Shown: in pieces, positions 1 through 11,266 of the stretch
Layout of the letters: every line of letters begins with the position of its first letter
How positions within the stretch are numbered: position 1 is the stretch's first letter
Source of the DNA: Saccharina japonica
Lineage: Eukaryota > Sar > Phaeophyceae > Laminariales > Laminariaceae
Direction of reading: 5' to 3'
Length of the DNA stretch: 64,000 nt
Assembly: GCA_008828725.1 (NCBI GenBank)
Contig: MEHQ01001845.1
Span: 112,607-176,606, forward strand
Position numbers and translations under genes: made by a program
Notes under the pieces: generated by a model
What the model was told of the DNA's origin: nothing
The model's database searches: none
Seen by the model: only the letters and a program-made list of their open reading frames with translations

Positions 1-762
1 CCTGGAATACTCGATTTACTTTGAGTTCCTTTTGTGCGACCATTCGCTCAAGTACGATAGTTGGCCCTGGCGGCTGCTTTGTGCCCTGACCCTTCAAGAA
101 ATGAGCGCATAGTTGTGGTCGACAGTGAGACAGACGATAGTTTGCGGTGTTTCTGGTACAATTATCGGTACACTGAAAAATGATATGCCGAGACATGAGT
201 TTGGTATAATAATGTTTAGTGACACAATGTTTTTCCTCTAATGAGGATTTGACGTTGGAGACGTATAGTATCTGGGTATTTTTCATTTAGTTCTAGCTTT
301 TCGCGGTAGTTCATCTTGGAATATGAAGCAGCTTAATATCTCCACAGCAGGGAATTGGCTGTTAGGTACTATACGTAGTGGGCTATGGAATGCTTATTTT
401 GGAGTTATAGCTACAAGTTATATTGTCCAGTATCTGGTCATTTATGACATCTTGCTACTTTCTTCTGTGTGTCCCGGGTGACTAGGGAACTAGTTTTAGA
501 ACTTGGGGGGACATTTCTGGTTAAAAGTCTTCAAACATATTGGGGGATAATTTGCATTAGACGTTACTTTCGAGTACAGTGAACAGTTATAAACATACCA
601 CCTATATTTGGGGGTTACGGCTTTGACGATTTCGACTATAGGATGCAATGCATATCACTGTCGTATGGTATATGGAAGCTCCTGGCATCTATTTAGGTTT
701 GGAGTGGCTGGAATATTACAAGGTCAGGTTCTGTAGGGTTTGTGGATCTAAGGTCAGGGTAT
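1..762. other. No gene seen
   Basis: Sequence of mixed composition, with no open frame that resembles a protein and no clear repeat. The tandem array that follows begins at about 763. Confidence 0.5.
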
Positions 763-1312
763 GGGTGTCTTACAGAACTTACAGAAGTTCCGGGTCAGGG
801 TATAAACCCCTTACAGAACTCACAGAAGTTCCGGGTATTGTGGCCCGGGCATGCAGAACTCACAGAAGTTCCGGGCAGGTACAAACACGTTGTACCGGTA
901 CCCCGGGTATTGTGAAACGGGGAGTACAGAAATTACAGAAGTTCTTTTTAGGGTATGAAGGTCGTACAGAACTTACAGAAGTTCCGAGTACGGGTATAAA
1001 ACCCTTACCGAACTCACAGAAGTTCCGGGTATTGTGGCACGGGCGCACATATCTCACAGAAGCTCCAGGCAGGTATATACACGTTGTACCGGTAACCCGG
1101 GTATTGTGGCTCGGTCGCACAGAACTTACAGAAGATCCGGTTATTTATTGTGGAACGGGCGTACAGAACTCACACAAGCTCCGATTGTGGCCCGGTCGTA
1201 CAAAACTCACAGAAGTTCCGATTGTGGCCCGGGCGTACGGAACTCACAGAAGTTCCGATTGATGCACGGGCGTACAGAACTTACAGAAGTTCCGGTGATA
1301 CCCTGGTAAATA
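763..1312 (+). repeat. Degenerate tandem array with ACAGAAGTTCCG core
   Basis: The unit core (GTACAGAACT followed by CACAGAAGTTCCG) recurs more than ten times, alternating with spacers such as GGGTATTGTGGCCCGGGC. At the right end the period settles to about 33-36 bp. The open frames across it, up to about 200 codons, are by-products of the repeat. A segment of about 280 bp is duplicated at 1970-2245. Confidence 0.85.
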
Positions 1313-1939
1313 CCCACCTCAAGGGGGCGAAAAAAATGCAAATGTACTCCTCACAAAATATACATAAAATGCATTTCGAAATACTGCGATTGGTGCACTT
1401 CAAACATGACATACTACACTGGTACTAACGCGTATACACCATGCATGTACCATTGTAGCTAATTTCTGTTAGAGCTGTCTTTCACGATTTTCACGGTAAG
1501 GACTGTTCCAACTTCATGGGAATGACTTCCGTGGTGATGGATTTACCCCCCAAATCAAAATCCTTGTACTTGTGTGCTCGGTTCATGTGTGGTTGTGAGC
1601 GAGGTGGGTTGTACACTGTAATTTAATTTCGTAGTTTCGTTTTTGGTGTGTGTCACTGATGAGACATGACGTCAGAATGCATAACATCACTCCTCAAAAT
1701 ATGTCAGGAGACGGCACTTACACCCCTTTGACTGACGGCAATTTTTCATTTTTTATCCTTGACTGACGCAAAATACTCGGTTTTAGTGTGGAACACTCGA
1801 ATCCACACCCTTGACCGATACCCATTTTCCCTCGACTGACCGTCTCCTGACATCCTCAACGATACCCTAATCTGTACCGGCACACAGGGTATTGTCCCGA
1901 GGGAATACCCTTACACGGGGTATTGTGCCCAAGGTGTTA
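1313..1939. other. Spacer between the two ACAGAAGTTCCG arrays
   Basis: No gene is seen. The stretch contains a small inverted-repeat element at 1701-1853, listed separately. Confidence 0.5.
1701..1853. mobile_element. Small element with perfect 14-bp inverted ends
   Basis: ATGTCAGGAGACGG at 1701-1714 is matched by its exact reverse complement at 1840-1853, giving a 153-bp unit. The inside has several TTGACTGACG-like words. It is too short to code and no target duplication is evident. It could be a MITE, but only one copy is seen. Confidence 0.45.
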
Positions 1940-2245
1940 CAGAACATACAGAAGTTCCGGGTACGGGTATGGGTGTCTTACAGAACTTACAGAAGTTCCG
2001 GGTTAGGGTATCAAACCCTTACAGAGCTCACAGAAGTTCCGGGTATTGTGGCACGGGCTTACAGAACTCAAAGAAGTTCCGGGCAGGTACAAACACGTTG
2101 TACCGGTACCCCGGGCATTGCCAAACGGGGAGTACGGAACTTACAGAAGTTATCTGTAGGGTATGAAGGTCGTACAGAACTTACAGAAGTTCCCGGTACG
2201 GGTATAAAACCCTTACAGAACTCACAGAAGTTCTCTGTAGGGTAT
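1940..2245 (+). repeat. Second copy of the ACAGAAGTTCCG array
   Basis: The order of spacers matches 763-1045 (GGGTAT..AAACCC spacer, then GGGTATTGTGGCACGGGC, then a GCAGGTACAAACACG spacer, then AAACGGGGAGTAC). This shows segmental duplication of a composite array and not independent expansion. Confidence 0.8.
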
Positions 2246-2950
2246 TTCCCGGGTAAATACCCCGGGTTTGGTTCTGTAGGTACGCTACAGAACCTGACCT
2301 TGGAATATTATCTTGGGTATATATTTATACCTGGTATTATCTACTTTATTTGGCGGGTATTCCGTGGGCCGACACCCCCATATAATTGTGGTACAGTACG
2401 CACCGATCCATGGATGTGAGTCCTCTTGTGTGGTAAATAAGCGTATAACGGTGACATACCGTGTAGCGTAATAGGTCGGTAGGCAGTGGATATTATCATA
2501 CGTACGCATAGGAAGACTAATGTGTGGTACCGTAGAGTAGGGCCCGTATTTAGGGCTTAGCTGCGTGAGTGTCTTGTATGGTACGATATAGTTTTGGAAA
2601 AGTATGGGATGGAAGCGTATGTCGCTATTTTGATGATGCGGGGACGAGGCGAGCTTGGGGGGGGGCGAGCTTCTCTTGGTCACTTCCTTTTTGTCTGCTG
2701 TTTTCTCCCTCTGGGACACTTCTCCCCCCCCCCCCTCTCCGGAGGTGGCACTATTAAGGTAGTATAGCTGTCGCTAGGAACTCGCGCAGCGGGATATTAG
2801 TAACTGTCGTCAACTTGTGTGCATTGGTGGGGGACAAAACAGGAAAAAACGTCGACGACGTGCGCCGAGAACCCCCTCTGCCCTCCCTCCAGGCGGTACA
2901 CGCGCATGATGGCGCAGGCTATGGCAATGAGGATCTTGTCCACTCCCGGA
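2246..2950. other. No gene seen
   Basis: Intergenic sequence with a C-rich run near 2725-2745. Nothing else is recognised. Confidence 0.45.
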
Positions 2951-4178
2951 TGTCTGACATGACTTGGGTTTGTATAGTGGGCTGGAAATGACTCGAAATT
3001 TTATGGTGGGTCTGAAATGACTTGGTTTTTGTACGGTGGGTCTGGAATTACCTGTTTTTGTATGGGGGGTCTGAAACTATTCGATTTTTTTATGGAGGGT
3101 CTGAAAGGACTTGAAATGGTATCGGGGGTCTAAAATGACTTGGTCATGTGTATTATCGTTCTGAAATGACTTGAAATCGTATGGGGGTCCTAAATGAGTT
3201 GATATTGTAATGTGGGGTCTGAAATGACTTGGTTTTTTAATAGGGTGTCTGAAATGACTTGATTTTTGTATAAGGACTTGTTTTAGTATAGTGGGCTGGA
3301 AATGACTTAAAATTATATGGTGGGCCTGAAATAACTTGGAGTTTATATGGAGTGTCTGAAATGACTTGGTTTTAGTATGGGGAGTCGGAAATAACTTGAT
3401 TTTGTATGAGGGGTGTGAAATAACTTGGGTTTTGTGCAGTGGGCTGGAAATGACTTGCTTTTTGTATGGTGGGTCTGAGATGACTAGGTTTTTGTACAGT
3501 GCGCTGGAAATGACTTGGTTTTGTATGGTTGGTCTGAAATGACTTTGCTTTTGTATGGTGGGTCTGAAAATACTTTGTTTTCGTGTGGTGGGTCTGAAAT
3601 GATTTTATTTTTGTATGCGGGGTCTGAAAAACCTTGATGTTTGTACGGGGAGGTCTGAAATGACTTGCGTTTTGTATGGGGGGTCTGAAAAGACTTGGTT
3701 TTTGTATAGTGGGCTGGAAATAACTTGGTTTTTGTACGGGGGGTCTGAAATGACTTGGTGTTTGTATGGTGGGTCTGAAATTACTTGATTTTTGTGTGGG
3801 GGGTCTAAAATGACTTGGTTTTTGCATAGTGGGTTGGAAATGACTTGAAATTTTATTGTGGGTCTGAAACGACTTGTTGTTTGTATGGTGGGTCTGAAAT
3901 GACTTGAGTTCTATATGGGGGGTCTAAAAATTACCTAATTTTTGTATAAGGGGTCTGAAATGACTTCGTTTTTGTAGAGTGGGCTGGAAATGACTTGAAA
4001 TTGTATGGTGGGTCTGAAATTACTTGGTTTTTGTATGATGGGTCTGAAATGACTTGATTTTGGTATGAGGGGTCTGAAATGACTTGCTTTTTGTATAGGG
4101 GGTTTTAAATGACTTGTATTTGGTATATTTCTCTGGAAATGACTTGAAATTGTATGGTGGGTCTGAAATGACTTGAAC
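2951..4178 (+). repeat. 30-bp minisatellite, about 40 units
   Basis: The unit is close to GGGTCTGAAATGACTTGG followed by TTTTTGTATGGT, repeated from about 2951 to 4178 with frequent substitutions and one-base length changes. A period of 30 is a multiple of three, so the minus strand carries long open frames with a ten-residue repeat (for example KPSHFRPPIQ). These are a consequence of the array and are not annotated as genes. Confidence 0.9.
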
Positions 4179-4215
4179 AACTTGTGTGCAGTAGTGGGGA
4201 AAAAAAACAGGAAAA

Positions 4216-4402
4216 TACGAGGGTCACGGGTTCGAAACCGTGTTGACCACGTTTTTTTCCCCGTTAGAGTTGCAGTACGTTTACTACAGAAGTAACAAAA
4301 AAAACTGGACTTTCACACTGCTTGTATGAGTAGGGTAACAGGTAGTACAGGGGCTTACCAACCCAAGGGTCACGGGTTCGAGACCCATGTACGAGTCGCA
4401 AC
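4216..4402 (+). repeat. Two tRNA-like (SINE head-like) fragments
   Basis: At 4318-4400 the plus strand has a tRNA-like order: a D-arm-like TAGGGTAACAGGTAG, an anticodon-loop-like CTTACCAAC, a five-base variable region and the T-arm CACGGGTTCGAGACCC. The acceptor stem does not pair, so it is not a functional tRNA. A second T-arm-like word, CACGGGTTCGAAACCGTG, lies at about 4226-4243. Both resemble an internal Pol III box B. A tRNA-derived SINE or pseudo-tRNA is the likeliest reading. Confidence 0.4.
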
Positions 4403-4904
4403 TTGTTATTTTCATGCAAAGAGTACAACGAACTAGACAGATAAAATCATGATAATATGTTGGATAACAACGTAGTAGACGAATAAAATTATGAGAACTT
4501 GATGAAAAGTGCAGACGGAAAAGTGCAGACAGATTCAAAGGTTTAATCAAGTAAAAAACTTTCGACGCTTTCTCGCAAGGGGTCCCTATCACGAGAGACT
4601 TGGTCGAAATTAGAAACTCCCATTCGATCGTAAATATATATTTTCCTTCTCCCCTTCCAATTGCCTCATCACGCCTCGACCGCTTGCGTGAGCAAGCCAC
4701 TGCGCCGAGCACCTCTGCATCGAGTTTATCCAACAATGGTTAGGTGTGTCTCATGGACCGAAAGCAGCTGTAAGTCTAAACCCAGACGGGAAAATATGAA
4801 AATAGAGCGAAAAAGCTACAATAAAATGTACTAAAATCACGTCAGCGCTCGAACACGCACTCACCTTTTAGTGCAGGACAAGACATGAACCGGGCATTCG
4901 GGCG
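4403..4904. other. No gene seen
   Basis: A minus-strand open frame of about 150 codons overlaps this stretch and the tRNA-like fragments, but it matches no family I know and its C-terminal part is translated from the tRNA-like sequence. I do not call it a gene. Confidence 0.45.
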
Positions 4905-5265
4905 GCCAGTGAATTTAACGGGCCGGCCAATGAAAAGTGTCGGGCCGGCCCATGTAGAGCTCATGTCTCATGGGCCTCGCTGCCAAGTGATGGGCCGGGC
5001 CGGGCCGGGCCTGGCCGGGCCGACACGTGTGGAACAACGATGTCCTGGGCCCGGCCGGGCCGTGGTGTTTTTTTAATGAGATCGGCTAGGCCGGGCCGCG
5101 GCCCACTCTCTCAATATATGGTGGGCCGGGCCGGGCCGGGCCGCGGCCCATACTCAGAAACAATAACGGCCCGGGCCGGGCCACGGCCAACCAGAAACAA
5201 ATGTAACGGGCGGGGCCGAGCCTCGGCTCATTATACCGCAACTTGACGGGCCGGGCCGGCCCATC
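4905..5265 (+). repeat. GGGCC/GGCCC-rich degenerate array
   Basis: About 20 runs of GGGCC, GGCCGGGCC or GGGCCGGCCC are separated by short AT-containing spacers. The tract is partly self-complementary and could fold on itself. Short open frames rich in Gly, Arg, Pro and Ala are by-products. Confidence 0.8.
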
Positions 5266-5674
5266 AGCGTCTGCCCATGACAAGCCCTGATCTTTCTGAA
5301 ACCTATTCGCGTTAATTGGTATTAACCAGACCACTTTTAACCAGATCACTCATGGTTGTACGACGCACACAACAGATGTGCATTTCAGAAAGCCTATTCT
5401 CGCGTCTAAGGTGTGTTTGGCAAGGAGTTATATGTCCCTGATTATGTTGACCAAACAAACAAAGAAAAGTCAACCACTAACCCAATTAATACCAGGAAAT
5501 TGGTTTGTAGTACGTCGTATTTACTATAATTCTATGATTGTACATGTTGTACAAGGGCGGTCGAAAAAATATTTTTCGACACATCACGTCGAATTGTTCA
5601 ACTTCGACTCTCCCGACAGGGGGGGGGGGTACCTGACACCGTCCCCTCCCTCTACGCCTGACCAATAGCTATAT
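5266..5674. other. No gene seen
   Basis: Ordinary intergenic sequence apart from a run of G near 5621. Nothing else is recognised. Confidence 0.45.
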
Positions 5675-5762
5675 AAAACTGAACACAGGGGACGGTAGAG
5701 AGTCGCCCCCCCTCCCCCCTGCTTGTAAAACTGAACACAGGGGACGGTAGAGAGCCCTTCCC
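5675..5762 (+). repeat. 48-bp tandem duplication
   Basis: The words AAAACTGAACACAGGGGACG and GTAGAGAG followed by a C-rich run occur twice, beginning near 5677 and 5725. Confidence 0.75.
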
Positions 5763-6681
5763 CCTCTGCTTGATACAAGGCCTTCCAGGGTACTACGAAC
5801 TACTGGGCGGCGCTGCGATCTATATAGGCCGCAGCTGCATAGTGACAATGACGGCAGCAGTAGTGAGCGGTATATAGGAGCTATGAGCTCGCTCGAAGGT
5901 GGACCAGAATATCCCGAAGAGAGCCTTGGGATCGGCAAGTAGATTAATCTGTAGACCCCAGGTATCTTCCACACCTGTGTATACCCCTGCAACGAGAATT
6001 CACCAGGGAAACGAACCGCTGACCGCGCCTGGTGTCATTGACACCTTACCTTCCCGTCTTCTTCTGTGCATGCCCTGTACGCCACTGTCGGAGAGATCGC
6101 GAACAGTGCTCGACACTCAAATATTACATCATGGAATGCCTTGTCTAAGCCGTAAAACGGTAAGGTATTACGCTGACGTACGAGTAGAAACATGCCAGTA
6201 GTATGGTATGCCCGTTAAGCACATGATGACCATGCAGTGTACCACCAAATCTCGACCAACCAGCAAAGCAGAACAACCACACCAGGTAAAATATGTCGCA
6301 CGAAGGATGTGGTGTCATGTTACGTTATTTGACTCGATGTGAGGGTTTGCGCCTCTCCGGTAATATAATGTCACACAAATCGCACACAGTACAGGACACA
6401 CAGTAAGAAACAGGACGGAAATCTGGTCCAGGCTGGATTTCTTACTCAAGAGCTGATGCTTTCTACATACATTTCAAGATAAAGACTCCTGAATTTCACG
6501 TTTTCCTCTAAATCTCAGCCTGGCTTTCTTATTAGCCGGTTTCTTATTAGGTGCATGTCCTGTACTGTAGACCGATACACCCTGGATACAAACCAAAATA
6601 AAAATCGTTGTAAAACATTTGTTTTCGATCCCTCCGGGGAGGGGGGTCATGTGTATGATATCCAAATCCCTGGCCGCCCTT
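5763..6681. other. No gene seen
   Basis: Short open frames only, none recognisable. Confidence 0.45.
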
Positions 6682-6756
6682 AGCGTGATCGTAAGTTTTG
6701 TACCAGGTACCGGTGTGTACTAAGCAGCGCGTACTTGTACTACAACGGTAGTTATT
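6682..6756 (+). repeat. Dispersed repeat, copy 1 (partner at 8954)
   Basis: A segment of about 70 bp beginning TAGCGTGATCGTAAGTTTTG, containing the palindrome-like TACCAGGTACCGGTG and ending near GTAGTT, is nearly identical to 8954-9029. Confidence 0.8.
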
Positions 6757-6787
6757 AGGGCTGTGAGTTGGCTGGAGTTCCCGCCTA

Positions 6788-6870
6788 GTTATTAGTTGGC
6801 TGGCTTCGCCAGCCAACTAACTAACTTTTGTTGACTAGTTGGCTGGCGCTAGCCAGCCAACTAGTCGACT
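6788..6870. repeat. Two adjacent strong hairpins
   Basis: TAGTTGGCTGGC-TTC-GCCAGCCAACTA is a perfect 12-bp stem with a three-base loop. It is followed by a 15-bp perfect stem, GACTAGTTGGCTGGC / GCCAGCCAACTAGTC, with loop GCTA. The two share the GTTGGCTGGC arm, so alternative cruciform pairings are possible. Confidence 0.85.
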
Positions 6871-6873
6871 AAA

Positions 6874-6874
6874 N
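6874..6874. other. Single ambiguous base (N)
   Basis: One N sits between the hairpin pair and a large palindrome. It probably marks a base-calling problem at secondary structure. Confidence 0.95.
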
Positions 6875-7003
6875 AAAGCGTATTTGAATTTTATTTTTTC
6901 CAAATTGAATTTTTGCTGTCTTCGTTAAGATGGGCCCTTAGGGCCCGTTGTAACGAAGAAGAAAAAAATTCAATTTGGAAAAAAAAATCAAATCCGCTTT
7001 TTT
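6875..7003. mobile_element. Foldback element of about 129 bp
   Basis: The arms mirror each other around the centre GGGCCCTTAGGGCCC at 6932-6946. AAAGCG, TTTGAATTTT, TTCCAAATTGAATTTTT and TCTTCGTTAA on the left are matched on the right by their complements up to CGCTTTTTT. A further one-arm copy (AAAGCGAATTTGAATTTTTC to GGGCCCTTA) lies at about 7086-7152. Confidence 0.75.
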
Positions 7004-7152
7004 CATTGGTCAGAACCCGCACCACCACCCAAGATTATACCCTCAAGATCCTTATCTTTGGTGCTGGTGCGTGTGTTGATCGATGGAAAGCGAATTTGAA
7101 TTTTTCTTTTTCCAAATTGAATTTATTTTATACTCGTTAATATGGGCCCTTA

Positions 7153-7342
7153 ACCCAAATTCGTCGGACTTTCATTCTTGTGTTGCCAGATTTTCTCATG
7201 GTATACCTAGCTCAAGGGATTGTTGGTCGGGTAGCACTTTTTGGTTTCCTCCTAAATCGTTTTTTTCGGGTGAGGTATGGAGCTCCTCAGATAAGGAGCT
7301 CAGAAAAATCACGGGTGCACCACTATCGTCGTAGCATTCGTC
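7153..7342 (-). mobile_element. MITE family A, truncated copy
   Basis: Holds the family A words AACCCAAATTCGTCGGAC, a GGTATGGAGCTCCTC hairpin and the terminal TATCGTCGTAGCATTCGTC. Compared with the full copy at 7632-7882 it is inverted and lacks one terminal repeat; it abuts the foldback arm at 7086-7152. Confidence 0.75.
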
Positions 7343-7631
7343 CTCTGCCACGACCGTAGCATGTGTTTAGTGTCCACCACCAAATGAACGCATGCCTTCG
7401 CAAACAGAACAAAAAAGAAGCAGAATCGGTCTCAGTGACGTAAATCTATCAAACAGGCTTCCGGTGATAGTGACCTGCGGTGATTCACGATAGCGGGATG
7501 ACAATTAGGCCTACGCGAGTGGTGTGCACCTTCCGGCATACATCAATACCCTGGTATGTCATACCTGTAGCTCCATTACTACACTATTACTGCAGCAAAA
7601 CCTTAAAAGGTGCTGCTGACAAGAACGACGA

Positions 7632-7882
7632 GACGCATGCTGCGATAGAGGTGCACCTTGTTTTTTCTGAGCTCCTCACTTAAGGAGCGTCATACCTCAC
7701 CGGCAAAAAAATGATTTTGGAGGAAAAGAAAAGTGCTGCCGAATGCGAAATCTCATGACCGAAGTATACTCTGAAACATTCTTCGTCACAAAAAATGAAA
7801 GTCCGACGAATTTTGGTTAAGGAGCCCGATCGTTCAGAAAACGATTCGGCCAAAAAGTGCTACCTCTACCGTAGCACGCGTC
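7632..7882 (+). mobile_element. MITE family A, complete copy with 4-bp target duplication
   Basis: 251 bp. The left end GACGCATGCTGCGATAGAGG and the right end CCTCTACCGTAGCACGCGTC are inverted repeats. ACGA flanks both sides (7628-7631 and 7883-7886). Family hallmarks inside are the GAGCTCCTCACTTAAGGAGC hairpin, GATTTTGGAGGAAAA, TGACCGAAGTATACTCTGAA and AATTTTGGTTAAGGAGCCCG. It has no coding capacity. Confidence 0.9.
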
Positions 7883-7886
7883 ACGA

Positions 7887-8571
7887 GAACGATCGACCAG
7901 CCATACCTGTGTGGTAATATTGATGGCGTAGATGTCTCGTGAAGAGACACGCAGCAGGCGATTGATCGCACCTTGTGACCGTGAGGCTTAATTGTGTTAT
8001 TCACTAGGACAGAAGAAATTGATGGTTGGAAGTATGGCGCTTATTATGTGGCCGTGCTCTAGAGAGCGGTGGTAGTTGAGTGTTGTGGCAGAGTGGGCTT
8101 CTGAGGCCCACATCCCTAGTGCGATCGCCTGGTGCGACCAGGCTGATAAATTGTGCATAACGTATCCTACATGACCCCATGCTATATGATCATGTGGCAG
8201 TACCCCATATCCCAGTACCCTATGATACGATATAGCTTACGAGTATTCTTATTGTTTATTTATATACTGGTAATAATATTACCGCATTTTATCGTAGTTA
8301 GGTCGATGTCGGAATCATACACCAGGTATCATCTTTGATTATACCTTTTTAGAGCCAGGCAACGACGCAACCAAAAGGATGCAAAATCCGAAAATCTTCC
8401 AGGAAATTATATGTACAACGGTATTGAGATCTTCCGGAAATACGGCATCCTCTACGCTGGCTAAGTGCAAGAACATCACGCAAACAAGAGCCCTTCAATA
8501 GCTACCCAGAAAGTGCTAAGAATACACATAATCTACACCAACCACTACTGCAATCTGCCACGCCCCATTCA
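7887..8571. other. No gene seen
   Basis: Nothing recognised. Confidence 0.4.
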
Positions 8572-8760
8572 GAGTTCATGACTCAGGCGTTTGTTTTGTC
8601 GATCGATGCCTGTCGAGGACTCGGAACCTCGCAGTTTCGAATCAATTGACGAATCATTTTGCTGAGTTTTTGTCAAGCCGATCTTTGCCCGACATTGTCC
8701 CCAGGACTGTTTTCGTTCCGGGGGCTTTCCAACGCTTGGAACTTTCTTTTTGAAGAATCG
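8572..8760 (+). repeat. Dispersed repeat, partner at 19167-19345
   Basis: Shares ordered words with 19167-19345: GTTCATGACTCAGGCG/ATTCATGACGCAGTCG, CTGTCGAGGACTCG, CTCAAGCCGATCTT-like and GAACTTTCTTTTTGAAGAATC-like segments. This indicates two diverged copies of one element. Confidence 0.65.
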
Positions 8761-8953
8761 TGTTCATATGGCAAGCGATAGATACCGAAATGTTCCGGCG
8801 AGAATCTTTCATTTTCATATTCTGGGGGGGGAAACCGAGCGTTCCCATTGTCATCCGTCTGGGGACAGAATTACGGCAAAGGACAATAATAACCCTCTCC
8901 CAACTACTGTACACTATTCTCGGTGTCCTTCACGAAGGATGGCCGTGCCTGCT

Positions 8954-9029
8954 TAGCGTGATCGTAAGTTTTGTACCAGGTACCGGTGTGTACTAAGCAG
9001 CACGTACTTGTGTTACAACAGTAGTTGTA
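8954..9029 (+). repeat. Dispersed repeat, copy 2 (partner at 6682)
   Basis: Nearly identical to 6682-6756 over about 70 bp, including CCAGGTACCGGTGTGTACTA. Confidence 0.8.
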
Positions 9030-11266
9030 ATATGCGTGTGTCTGTGTCTGTAGAGTGTGGTCATCATCATATATTCTTCATATGCGATAACGTAGTCTTA
9101 TTTCAAAATTGAAATTAAACGGACTTCAAATAAATACGTCTGAGCTCGACCGTGGTGGATACTCTCATCTTTGCGAAGAAGGTGTACGTACCCCCTCTTG
9201 AGAAAAGAAACGACGAGTGACACATTCTTGTCTAGCTGTATCGACTGTTTTACAGACGACAGACATACGAAGAAACGTCGTAACATTTTCCTGCGCATGC
9301 ACGTAGCTCCCGGCGTGTTGTCGGGCGTCGAGCAAAAAAGCCAGCAAGCCCCTACGTACTCTCACAAAGTTAAAGTCCACCCGTTTCATCCATGAAAATC
9401 AATGGGTTGAATTTCGATACGTACTACTCGTACTACGGACCATACCCCCATGAAATTCCCCAAGGGCGCATTGAGCCAAAAATTCAAAAACAACGCATAC
9501 ATACGAGTATGAAATAATCCTAAAAAATAGCGCGTGTCACCCGCCTTGAGTGAAACCCAACAACAGCCGTTAAGGAGGGCACGTGCAAGACACGTGGCAA
9601 GTGCGTTGGGTCGTGGTTCATCCGACTCGAAGTCAGCGTGAGCGGCTAGAAGTTGGGGGTGATACTCTCGAGTTCCAAACAACCGACTAAAAAAACGCCG
9701 GCGGGTCTCGGCGGGCCTACTCGTAGAACAGACGAATGCGCCACATGAATGATGTGCCGCTGCCACGCGGTGCCTCCTAATCAACCACAAAACTCTGCCG
9801 CGCGGTCCGAGCGCAGCACGATTATCTCTTCGTTGTTGTGTACCTGGCGCGGTGCTGGTCTCCTGCGACTGTCGGGTGTCTGCAACCCCTGTCCTACTGT
9901 GGCTCTCACTGTTGGCTGTTGGCTGGGCTTGCTTGTGGGATATCCAGTATATTGCGAGGCATTAGGATAGAGGAGAAAATAATCCAAGCCCCCCTCTCCG
10001 GAGAGACAAGCGCCGCAAGAATAGCAGAGGGTAGGAAGCGCAGATATCAGCAGGCAGAGGGCGCGCAAACCAGCAGTCAGGGAGCCCAGCGGCAGCAAGC
10101 GCGGCGTGGAGCAGCCTCACGTACATCGGGCTTACTTCATAGCACCACAAGACAGCAGGAGCTCGCACGGGGGCTGAAAGGTGTGTGGTATCGTTGGTTG
10201 GCACAGGAGGCACGGCGATAGTCGGAGCAAACACACCGACAGGCACTCAGGCGTGTGGCATAGCTGTTGAACTACATCTCGAGTGATGCATGACTGCCTC
10301 CTGTTGCGGTCGTTTCCATCTCGTGCTACGTTACGTGTGCTGTTTGGCTGTTGCTGCACGTATGATAGCGCTGCTTCCTGCCACTGCTTGCTGCTGCTAC
10401 TGCTATCTATTGTTGCTGCTTCTGCTGCCGGGCTAATTTGAAATCACAGACCATTCTGAACTCGAGGTTCAAGCCCGGCAGCATCTCCCCGATGCTGCAT
10501 TGCGCATACACACTAGAGGCATGTGCCGGGCAACTACCGTTAAAGGGGGCGGGGCATTTGGCTCCAGCTGGATTTGTCCGAACAAATTCTCGTACCTGAA
10601 CGATAGTGTTCCTCTCCCATACCTGGTAATGCTGGAGTTATTGTTATTATATACTAAAAACAAGTAAAACAAAACACAATCGGATTCGACAAATTTTTTT
10701 CCGAGGTCTTGACAGCAGTACGAGTACCTCGTACGAATACAGAATACACACTGCTGTATCGTACGTACTGTATAATCAAGTATCATACGTACGTAAATAT
10801 GTTTTTTTGTAAACAATGGTGCTCTGGCCTTCGTGCAGAACCCAGCCCGCTCTGCCGCACTGGCAGTTTTTCGTTGTGATCTTCTCAAGATTTTTCCAGG
10901 AATGTTGCGTTTCTTCGGTGGTGTGCCCTCGCGTTTCTGCGCGCTTTTGTTCAACGACGTTACCGAGAATTCTCGTCCCCGCCACCGTACTCTGTACTAC
11001 TACGTAGCACAAAAAAAAGTACGAACACGGGAATACTTTTGTGTACTATCAATAGCTCCAATTTTGTTGTTGCTGGTATGAAATAAGCACAACACCAGCT
11101 AGCTGTCTATTTACTTACATAAACTACTGCTGCTGTGATACGAGTGACTGAGGGTTTATTTGTGGATCGCCTGGGTCTCCCCACTCTAAATACCACCAGA
11201 GTAGGGTGTAGAAATCAATTCCCCGACTGTTTTTGCTTTGCCGGATACGTTCATTCGTGTACTGAA
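9030..11266. other. No gene seen
   Basis: About 2.2 kb with only short, overlapping open frames on both strands, none with a recognisable domain. Confidence 0.45.

Noticed and set aside
648-1262. 204-codon plus-strand frame in the first array
   Set aside because: Translation of the ACAGAAGTTCCG array; no conservation of a reading phase between the two array copies.
3372-3827. Minus-strand frame with KPSHFRPPIQ-type repeats
   Set aside because: By-product of the 30-bp minisatellite.
4318-4400. Functional tRNA gene
   Set aside because: The acceptor stem does not pair and the anticodon stem has several mismatches.
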